Assembly (NCBI RefSeq): GCF_014066305.1
Contig: NW_023501183.1
Coordinates: 1 to 29,013, forward strand
Length of the DNA stretch: 29,013 nucleotides
Source: Letharia columbiana
Lineage: Eukaryota; Ascomycota; Lecanoromycetes; Lecanorales; Parmeliaceae
Direction: 5' to 3'
Part shown: piece by piece, positions 20,884-29,013 of the stretch
Layout of the letters: the number at the start of each line of letters is the position of its first letter
How positions within the stretch are numbered: position 1 is the stretch's first letter
Notes under the pieces: model-generated
What the model was told of the DNA's origin: nothing
What the model saw: only the letters and a program-made list of their open reading frames with translations
Database searches by the model: none
Translations under genes and position numbers: made by a program

Positions 20884-21977
20884 TTACGCCAACTTCCCAG
20901 GCACAACGGGATGACCGGCACTCAACCCGCCATCCACCGCCCACCCCTGCCCATTAACATAACTCGCCTCGTCACTGCCCAGAAACAGCGCCACCCTGGC
21001 CACCTCATCCGCAACCGCTCCCCTCCTCAACGGATTCAACTGTCCCACCTTGCCCTCCGTCCCTCTCGCTCTCGCCATCGTGAACAGCGGCGCCGTCATG
21101 CCCGTCTCGATCAACCCCGGCATAATCGCGTTGACTCGGATCCCCGTCCCGCTCAGCTGATACGCCGTCGTCTGCACCAAGCTCCTGACCGCAGCCTTGA
21201 GGCCGAATAGTCCGTCGAGCCGGCATTGCTCCTCAACCCGGCCACCGAACTCGTGGCGATGATACTCCCGCACGGGAACTTCTTCGTACCCCCTCCCCCT
21301 CCCCCTCCTCCGACGTAGTCGTCCGCATCATAGCCGCCGCGGCGTACTTGATCGCCACGAACACGCTCAGCACATTCGTCCGCATCGTCTTCATGAACTC
21401 CTCCCCTCCCACTTCGCCAAAATGCTTGTTCGTCCCGACGACGCCCGCGTTCGCGAAGTATATGTCCAGCCGTCCGTATCGAGAGAGGCATTCGTCCACG
21501 ACGGCTGCTACGGCGGCTTCGTCCCCGGCGTCGAATTGCCGCGCGTGCACTTCGACCGCCGGATACAGCGATTGTAGTTCTCGGACGTGCACGGAGAGGT
21601 GTTGGTCGCTGAAATCGCATATGTAGATGGCGCGGGCCCCATTGTGGGCGAATTGGTGGGCGGAGGCGCGGCCGATGCCGAGGGGGGAGTTGGTGCCGGT
21701 TATGATAACGACTTTGTCCTTCACTCTCCTGCCCATCCACGTCTAGATCAGCTTTTGTCCCTCAATCATCAATTGGCGAGGAGGAAGGGCAGGGGCCATA
21801 CGCTCCGGCAGAGTCTCCCGCTATGCGGCGTATTCTGGGTATGTCCTCGAATGTGCCAGGGTCGGCGGGCTTGACGACGAGCTGTTCGCTAAGGGCTTGG
21901 AGACGAGTTTTGGAGACTGATGTCATGCTGGGGTTCTTGAGGGCGTTGAGGAGCTGTTGGTCCTCGTCGGACGACAT
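20884..21977 (-). pseudogene. Short-chain dehydrogenase/reductase with two frameshifts
   Basis: Exon 1 is 21977-21802 and exon 2 is 21728-20884; the intron (21801-21729) is GTATGG...GGCAG with a GCTGATC branch and restores frame as AG\|A RVKDKV. The protein would be about 340 residues, an NAD(P)H-dependent oxidoreductase of the classical SDR type with a 60-residue N-terminal extension. Seen: the nucleotide-binding TGTNSPLGIG, NAG (ANAGVV), the catalytic Ser region (IIATSSVAG), YSAS, and the tail PGLIETGMTAP and VNGQGWAVDGG. Two breaks: one in the G-rich (GAGGGG)n stretch at about 21288-21310 and one between 21199 and 21198, exactly between YSAS and the catalytic Lys of YxxxK. Everything else looks functional, so sequencing error is as likely as decay. 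Substrate unknown. Confidence 0.75.
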
Positions 21978-22662
21978 TTCAGTCGATGCGGGGAGGGTGG
22001 AGAGTTGCGGGGATGTTGGACCGAGGCAGAAGGGGAACCCCTGAGTGCCAAGGCGCTAGGGAATCTACGGCCAGGCAAGCCGTTAACTCAGGAAAAGTGG
22101 CAGTCGAACAATGTACCAAATATCGACCGACGCCAGGAATCGACGTGAGAACGCCCCACAGTGACCCTTGATGGGACAGTCCTAGAAAAGGTGGCAGACG
22201 AACCAGGGACAACTCCTCAAACTTCAACAACATCAGCCAAAGAGTTTCTAAGCCATTCAACGCCCTTCCTAAGGCCATTTCTGACCATGAAGAACAAATG
22301 CTCTTGGTTCGATGCCCAAAACCAACACGAGAAGGCAAAGTTCTTGGTGCCCTCGACCGCAACTTATCTGGACAGCTTGCCTAAGCTGCCTTTCGGTTCC
22401 AGAGGGAAAAAATGAGAAGTTGTCGAAGTAAAGAACTTTCGGTAGGATCTTCAATCATTCGTCCCATACATAGAAGAGAGCCAAGCTTCTCCGACGCGGA
22501 GGTCAGAAAGTTACAAAGTTGCTGCAACTTGGTGACTGCTCGTTTCAATGTGTTGCCATGTCAATATAATGGCATCATTTCTGCACACCAATTTGCTCAA
22601 TTGATCGCTGTATGCCGTGGGTATCATTGTAGCCAATAGAAAAGAAAGGGACGAATGATTCA
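21978..22662. other. Intergenic between SDR and TBC genes
   Basis: No supported gene. Both neighbours are on the minus strand, so it should hold the TBC gene's 3' end and the SDR promoter. Confidence 0.45.
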
Positions 22663-25600
22663 TCACTTGATCATTTCCTCCCCTTCGAAAAAAGGCCTCG
22701 GCTCCTGGAAACTCAGCTGTCCTCCACTGGTCCCACTGCTGACCGCCTCACTAGCACCACTGCTTCCCCTCGTCCTCCCCTTCTCCCTATCCCTCTCCTC
22801 TTCCACAGCCTTATATCGCCTCTCCTCTACTTCACTCCTCTGGACTACCTTCTTCAACGCCTCACTAGCTCCAATAAGCCCATCGATACTGATCGCATGA
22901 TCTGTCATCTCGTTACCAATGTAGCCGTAGACTCTGGCGGCGCTGTCGCATTCTAGTAGCTGGGGTTCATTCAACTTGAGCAAGGCTAGAGCAATTTGGA
23001 AGAGAAAGGTGCTGCCGTCATTGAAGCAAAAGATGACATCCCAGACACGGAAAAGCGCTTCGGCGGAGAGACAGTCAGTGAAGACTGAGAGGAACCATTG
23101 GAAGGTTAGCGCTTCCAGTTCGATTCCTAATTCATCCAAATGTGCAGAGAGCTTGGGTAGGACTGCAGCAACGTATTGGCGCAGGACTTGCTGGTCTGCG
23201 CGGGAGGCTAGGAGTGAATGATCGTAGTAGTGTTGGGGAAGAACATTCTCAATGATCGTTGTGAGCAACCAAAAAGCGTCTTCGGCGGTCGGCATGACAA
23301 GCAGCAGGGAGGCGGTAATCAGATTCATACCTTGGCAGTAGCCGACCTGCGGGTTGCGCCGGGAGTAGGCAAGGAGGACTTCGTTGAGCTTGGTGACACC
23401 GGGACCTTTGCGGAAGAATACGTTATCGGTTAGGAGTGCGGTGGATGTCCATTTGGATTTGGGAGACAATGACAGGGTCGTCAGTCTCGCTTGCGACGAG
23501 ATCGTCATAGTGGCCAGGGACACGGAGAGCTGTGGCACCGCTGCATTCGGCCCAAATCTTTGAGCGGTACGCGACTGGGATACCGGCCAGAACGAGCTGT
23601 CTGAATTCCTTCCATTTGGCACGTCCGACTTTGCCCTTGTTTCCTAGGCCTGCGACTCCGATCAATTCACCATCTGTAAGGAGCATTTCTGGCATAATTG
23701 CTTGTTTGAAACGAGAATCGGAGACTGTTGCTGACTCTCCTTCCTTTTTTCGCTCAGCCCGGACCTTCCGTAAGAATCCATTCCATTTCACAGTCCTCTC
23801 GCGCTGCAGACTGTCATGGAGCTCTGTGAGCTGCGCCAGTAGGAGCTTGACAGGTTCACCTTCGGAGGAGGTAGACGTGGCTAAGGCATTCGAAGATTCG
23901 AGGAGTATCTTGGACATTTCGGCGTTTCCTGCCGTGACAGGTGACATCTCTGGTTCCGGGTTGAGGCTCGTGGACGGTAACGAGCCTCGCGCATCGCCAA
24001 GAGTTGGCGACCGTTTCAGAGTACCAGGGCTGTCGGCGCTTATGACCTTTGTGGCGGGCTTTGCTGATGGAGTATGAGAAAGCAGCTCGGTTGGGAACGT
24101 CGCAACTTTGAGATAATCCTGCCAACGCTTGGTTGGCTTCTCATCCGTCTTATCATCTACGGACGCTGGAGTGTCTGGTCGCTGCACAGAGTTGGCCTTT
24201 GACCTTTGAGACATTTGATCGGGGTCTTTATTCTTCAGAGATTCCAAAGTGCCGCTGAGTAGCTCCACGTTCGCGCTAGCATTCGATTTCCCTCTAGCGT
24301 GAGTACGGGTAGACTCCGCCTCTCTCTTCCTACGACGCTGGTCGTAGATGAACCCGAACCTGTCGGTAAGAAGGTCCGCGGTGTCTTTGTAGTTGTTGAA
24401 TTGTGTTAGCGTGGGAGGCTTTGAGTCGGGCGGGTGGATAGTGTCCATTTCGACAGGACCAAGATTTGTGGCAGCATCGACAACATTGAGACTCACAGGC
24501 GTCTGAGGAGATCGAGGGCTGCGAAGAGACTTTTATGGTACCGCCTTGCGCAAGTGTAAGGGGTCGCACTGTGTTTCGAGAGGACTGAGCAGAGGGTTCC
24601 ATGCTGTTAACCTTCATCAACGCTGCTTTGGCTGACGTAGGTGCTGGACCTGAGGTGGTCGATGCCGTTCTTGCATTCTTGGGTTGCCCATCACCAGTAG
24701 TAGCCGATCTTCCTCTTATTGTGCCTTGGCCTGCCTGAGTATTCCCAGCGAAAAGTTTCATGGTCCAGGACGCAACGGATGTTGACGACTTACGTGATTG
24801 TTTGGTGTCAGAACTTTGGGTTGTTGAAGCACGAGCAAGCGGCTGGAAAAGATCATCATCCAGACCTTTCCTGCGAGCGTTGCTTCCGCTGAGGCCCCGA
24901 GCTCGCGTAGTGTCTTCCCCGTCCCCGTTGGAGTCGCTTATGATGCTGCTCGCTCGACTCGTCTTGCGGCTTGTAGCATTTGCGCTCCAGAGATAGTCCT
25001 TCCACCCTCGGAGAGTACTGTTTGGCCGACCTGAGTCCATACTCGATACTGTGGATCGCCCATCCGACTCTTTTGAAAACACGCTTCGGGCTTTCAGCGT
25101 AGCTTGCCTATCGACCTCGTCCAGCGAGTCTAAATATCCCTCGTCCAACTCAGTATTGGGGCCCAGATGATCCTGCATGGCCTCTCCCATCATTTCATCG
25201 ATGCCATTCGCGACACCAGGCATCCTATCCTTTCCGCTCATTCGCCCTGACTTCTTCCCATCTGCTCTCGAAGGTGGATCTTGTAGTTTTATTTCATTTT
25301 CAGCCCATTTGTCGAGACGATGAAGCCTGGTTTCAATATCCAGATTGGACACCTCCACCTCCCTCAGCATCTTCTTGAGTTCCCTTTCCCGCTCTTCTGC
25401 CCGCCGTCTAAGTGTTGTCATTTCAGCATCCCGCGCCGCCAAGTCCTCTGCGAGTTGTCTAACCAACGCGACCGCACCGTTCTTTCTGATAAGATTGCGT
25501 ACGTGATCATCGCTGGCGTGGTGAAGGGCGCCAGGGAACTCACTGGGAGGGTTTTTAGGTGAGTCTTCGAAAAGCGCCGAGCGGCCTCGAAAAGATGGAG

Positions 25601-25889
25601 TGCTTGTGACGAGAGACTCAACGATAGATGGGTTCGTCTTGGACGGCCTGCGAGGGATTTTATCTGGGGACTTGGGCTTCGGGCTGGCAACAAGCTGCTT
25701 GTCTTGCTTCAAAGCGCTGGGCGAGATTTCTGGGGACAGCGAAGGGAATGACTCAAGTGTTTTGGCTGATGTTGGTGTGACTAGAGATTGATTTCGTGAG
25801 CGTACTCTGACAGTGCCGGACCCTCGTGAAGCTGTAGACATCTGGGAGGAGGTCCGCTCCAGGGTCTTGTCATGACTGGAGCCAGCCAT
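22663..25889 (-). CDS. TBC-domain Rab GTPase-activating protein, one frameshift
   Basis: Exon 1 is 25889-24497 and exon 2 is 24384-22663. The intron (24496-24385, 112 bp) has a GTGAGT donor, a CGCTAAC branch and a CTACAAAG acceptor, and joins frames so that TADLLTDRFGFIYDQRRRK reads through. About 1,037 residues. Seen: a serine-rich disordered N-terminus, a coiled coil at about 136-205, the conserved RFGFIYDQR motif before the TBC domain, and the TBC domain at about 715-960 with both catalytic motifs: the Arg finger in QIQMDIHRT and the Gln in GYCQGMN. Such proteins switch off Rab GTPases in vesicle traffic. One extra C (CCTA near 23433, just after HRT) breaks the frame in the catalytic core; with an otherwise perfect domain this is probably a sequence error. 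The start is an ATG at 25889. Confidence 0.8.
23430..23437 (-). other. Frameshift site in the TBC domain
   Basis: The minus strand reads ACTCCTAACC where the family would need one base fewer. The position is directly after the catalytic HRT, before TDNVFF. Confidence 0.65.
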
Positions 25890-26808
25890 ATGTATGTATG
25901 TGGGTGGATGATAGCATCAACGCACTTTTCAAGAAATCAGAAGAAGGCTGAGAATGCTTGCGACCCAGACCTAGAAGTCATAGTTGTCGGTGACGATGAC
26001 GAGGGTGCAGACAGGACTTTCGTCATAAGATGGGAAGGATGCCGCACCTTCCCTCCTTGCATCTTCTCCGCACAGCGACAGCATCAGGACGAGGCCTTCA
26101 GGAAACGATGCATCTGATTCATATGAATGCTTGTTGAAAGAGAAACCGATATCTGTCACCATAAACTCTTCTGGAGACTGAAGGATTGCGCAGGCGGCAA
26201 ATTCGCGTTTCGGGGTTGTTCACTGTTGGCAGCTTGGAATGGCCACGCGCAAGCCCTAAAGCCCGATGATGCACCTTATCGCCGTCTTGGCGTGACGGTT
26301 TCTGGTCGTACTTCCCACGGCTTTCCTCAGTACTAAATAGGTACAGTAGCACTGAATCGGCTACGACCCCTCTCCCCATGCTCTCCATAACATATTTTCG
26401 TGTTTCCGATTGCGTTCGCGGGTCGATGTAAAGAGATACTCTTGCTCGAGTTGTAGAAAGTTGCTTGCCTGCCACAGTGACGGCCTTGTCGCTCTACCTC
26501 ACACCCTTTCAACTTTGGGTAGAGCTGAGGGGTAAGTCGGGGCTCTCATGCAGGTGCGCGCGCTAGACATCTGAAAAGATTTGCCAAACCAGCCAATGTC
26601 TCCTTACCCTAATCTAGCAATGGGTTGGGTCGGGGAACCTCGAGACGAGCCAGAGCTTGAGCGAGAGGAGGCCATGGGACGGCATCTTGCATGCCCACCT
26701 CGTATGGTAGATTTGTCAAATCTGCCGGAGTCAAATTCACAAGCCTTAAGCCATGGAACCACTAAGCATCACTGCAAGTCCGGTTGCCATCACTCAATTG
26801 ACTACTGA
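25890..26808. other. Intergenic, between divergent TBC and NLR genes
   Basis: Only short open frames without domains. Expected to hold the TBC promoter (minus) and, if it was retained, the lost 5' part of the NLR gene (plus), of which I see no sign. Confidence 0.45.
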
Positions 26809-29001
26809 CTTTATCATTGTACCCTGCTCTCTCTCTGCTACCATGAAACGCTAGAATTTAAGACGAAGCTCACCAAAGATCAATCGAGGGTCAAAAGGTC
26901 TCTCGAGTGGCCTTTCGAAAAAGAAGAAATCAAAGAAGTCATCAGGCGGCTGAGAAGTCTCAAGTCCTTGTTGGATACTGCCTTCGCTAGCGATCATTTG
27001 ATAACTTTTACTCTAGCATTGTCGGTCCACTAGTCTTGTCATCTTGATCCATTGAGAATCAAGTTATAATACACTGATACAAGCCCAGGGTCTTGAGGCT
27101 CGACAGTCGCGAAAACATGTTCGACGTTGTCAATTTACTGCACGCGGCTGCAACCAAAAACCTGAATTCACGCCTGGCTAGCTGGTTCTCAGCTCCAAAT
27201 TCATCTTCATTCCTGAATACTGCGCAGACTAAGCGGCAGCAAGACACTGGAACCTGGCTTTTGGAAAGCCCTATCTTCCTCGGCTGGAAAGGTGCACCCC
27301 ATTCTTTCCTTAGGCTGCATGGTAAAGCAGGTTGCGGAAAGACTATCCTGGGCTCTACTGTGCTTTGTTCTCTGCTCGATGATAGTAATAGCAACGAAAT
27401 GGTTGCGTGTTTCTACTTCGACTTCCAGAAAAGCAACTATTTCAAAACTTTCTGAACTCGTTAGTAGTCCAGCTTTTCAGCCAAGATCCTTAAGTGTCCA
27501 CAATTGTTGAGGAGCTTTACATTACGTGCGATAGTGGAAGCAGTAGGCCAACTATACAAGACACTTGTGATGTGCTTCAACGTATTATCGACGAAAGTGC
27601 GGCCTCAGTATACATAGTCGTCGATGCTCTCGACGAGTGCCAAGAAACTTGGAAGGTCTGAGAGACATGCGAAGCTGGAATCAAAAGAACCTTCACTTCT
27701 CCGGTACTAGCCGACAAGAGACTGAGATTAAAGACATCTTGTACTCTCTGGCAACGGACATAATTCCGTTGGAAGAAAGCGTCGTTGATGGAGACATCCT
27801 TACATACGTTCCGTATCAGCTGCAACATGATTTCAAGCTGTTGGAACGGTCGGAGGAGACCCATAAGGAGATTCAGATTGCTCTGTTGAACGGTGCAAAT
27901 GGAATGTTTCGATGGGGAGTGTGCCAGCTTGATGCCATTCGAGTTTGCATGAGACTTGGTCTTCTCCGAAAAGCTTCACGGAGCCTTCCTAAGACATTGG
28001 ATGAGACTTATGCTCGTATAACGACCAAAGTTCCTAAAGAACACGTCGAAGACGCTGGCAGGATACTCTCCTACCTGATACGTGCGTTTGGTCCAGTCAC
28101 AATTGAAGAAGATGCCGAGACTACGGGCGCCGATGTCAGTGCAGCCAGACATGGGATTGATGCGGCGATTCTATACGGACCAATTCTCCAAGGGAACATT
28201 GACCTGATGATCACACTCCTCGACGCAGGCGCAGATCCTAACGGAGATGACAAACCGGAAACCCACTTAATTTTGCACTTCGATGGGGGCAGGCTGCAAT
28301 GCGCCAAGCTGCTCATCGAACGTGGAGCTGACCTGGAACGCATAGGTTTCTGCCTCATTTCCGCTCTATACAGCCAGCGTGACATGAAAGGCTTTCGGCT
28401 TTCTATGGAGTTAGCGCTCAAAGCGAAGCCCAATCTAAACACTGAATTGCTGTCAATTATACCAGCGAACCACGGGCACAGCAACTTCGTCATTCTAGTG
28501 CTCTTGACTGGAACTGCGCCAAATGTTCAGGACGAAGACGGCGTTACAGCAATACATGGCGCAGCCTTTACGCCTGCAAACAGCACTCAGATAGTTGAGC
28601 TATTGCTTGATGCCAATGCCAATGTACACGGTGGACCTTTTGGGGGTACTCTTCAAGCAGCAGCGTTGTCAGGAAAAGCCAAACCCATCTTGATTTTGCT
28701 CAAGCGTGGTGCCTTGCCTGATTATACAGGAGACTCATATGGTACGCCCTTCCAGATCGCACAAAAGAGGCTCAAAGACTTGGAGAGAGTGCTATAAAAT
28801 AGAAAACGGAATGGTTATCTCAGAGACTGTGGGCCAGATGGCTTTCATGATGGGACCCCTAAGACAGCTTCTGTTGGGAGAGAAAAGAAGCCTGCAAACC
28901 GGGTTGGAGATGACTACGTCCCTCATCTCGACTTCTCTCGCTTGCCATACGCAGACTACCAGGCTATCATTGATGTCCTCCAGTCTCGTAATGCTCTTTA
29001 G
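26809..29001 (+). pseudogene. NACHT-ankyrin (fungal NLR-type) pseudogene, 5' truncated
   Basis: Four pieces line up in the order of a fungal NLR-type protein. 26809-27033: end of the N-terminal domain (LEWPFEKEEIKEVIRR). 27093-27455: linker and P-loop (GTGTWLLES, then GKAGCGKT). 27449-27661: frame shifted by one, with an in-frame TAA at 27491, then Walker B (YIVVDALDECQE). 27637-28797: shifted again, ending in ankyrin-like repeats (for example LLDAGADPN, LLIERGADLE). A TAA at 28795 separates a further 67 codons in the same frame, to a TAG at 28999. Such proteins are STAND ATPases involved in non-self recognition and cell death. Both internal TAA codons are explained by one C-to-T change of CAA. 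The winged-helix region usually found between NACHT and ankyrins seems missing (near 28110). Clearly non-functional as it stands. Confidence 0.8.
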
Positions 29002-29013
29002 GTGACATCGAAT

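Noticed and set aside
24385..24496. Reading the GTG-initiated frame (VSLNVV...) as TBC coding sequence with a frameshift
   Set aside because: GTGAGT, CGCTAAC and AAAG in the right places, and exact frame restoration, make an intron the better explanation.
26581..26808. 75-codon ORF upstream of the NLR pseudogene as its N-terminus
   Set aside because: Does not resemble any NLR N-terminal domain and ends in a stop before the first recognisable NLR part.
1..29013. tRNA, rRNA, CRISPR, operon or plasmid features
   Set aside because: No tRNA box pattern or cloverleaf found by eye, no spaced repeats of CRISPR type; spliced genes rule out a prokaryotic reading.

Overview
The window reads as nuclear DNA of a filamentous ascomycete (Pezizomycotina; a Dothideomycete would fit, but I cannot place it further). 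The reasons are short introns of 50-110 bp with fungal branch points, fungus-specific families (HET domain, fungal NACHT-ankyrin, 2EXR-type F-box-like), and an AT-rich block of about 3 kb depleted of CpA/TpG, as left by repeat-induced point mutation (RIP).

Layout. 90-696 (+) is a LITAF-domain membrane-associated protein. 934-2056 (-) is a HET-domain gene with one frameshift. 2339-3247 is a TIR-bounded DNA element with a dead ORF whose internal stops are all TAG. 3616-5629 (+) is eme1, the non-catalytic partner of Mus81. 6311-9266 (-) is a four-exon DENN-domain protein with a coiled-coil tail. 9943-10417 is a hAT-type MITE with perfect 11-bp ends and perfect 8-bp target duplications. 12304-13154 (+) is a SAP-plus-2EXR-like protein. 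14587-17078 (-) is a three-exon gene for an unrecognised 788-residue protein. 17.27-20.25 kb is gene-free: low-complexity A/T sequence, then RIP-degraded repeat. 20244-20570 (-) is an ORF remnant abutting that block. 20884-21977 (-) is a short-chain dehydrogenase/reductase with two frameshifts. 22663-25889 (-) is a TBC-domain Rab GAP with one frameshift. 26809-29001 (+) is a broken NACHT-ankyrin (NLR-type) gene.

The genes do not form an obvious cluster. Housekeeping genes (eme1, DENN, TBC, LITAF) alternate with accessory DNA: two allorecognition/innate-immunity-type genes (HET, NLR), both broken here, and three kinds of repeat. DENN and TBC proteins both act on Rab GTPases in membrane traffic, but nothing links them here beyond being in the same window.

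The points most worth a second look are: three probable GC-AG introns among eleven inferred; the hAT MITE enclosing a 75-codon ORF; the NLR pseudogene whose two internal stops are both explainable as CAA to TAA; a set of single-base frameshifts inside otherwise conserved domains, which leaves open sequencing error versus decay; the unknown 788-residue protein beside the RIP block; and an 86-bp exact duplication inside otherwise diverged RIP DNA. All gene models are by eye, from reading frame, splice signals and family motifs; none is backed by a search.
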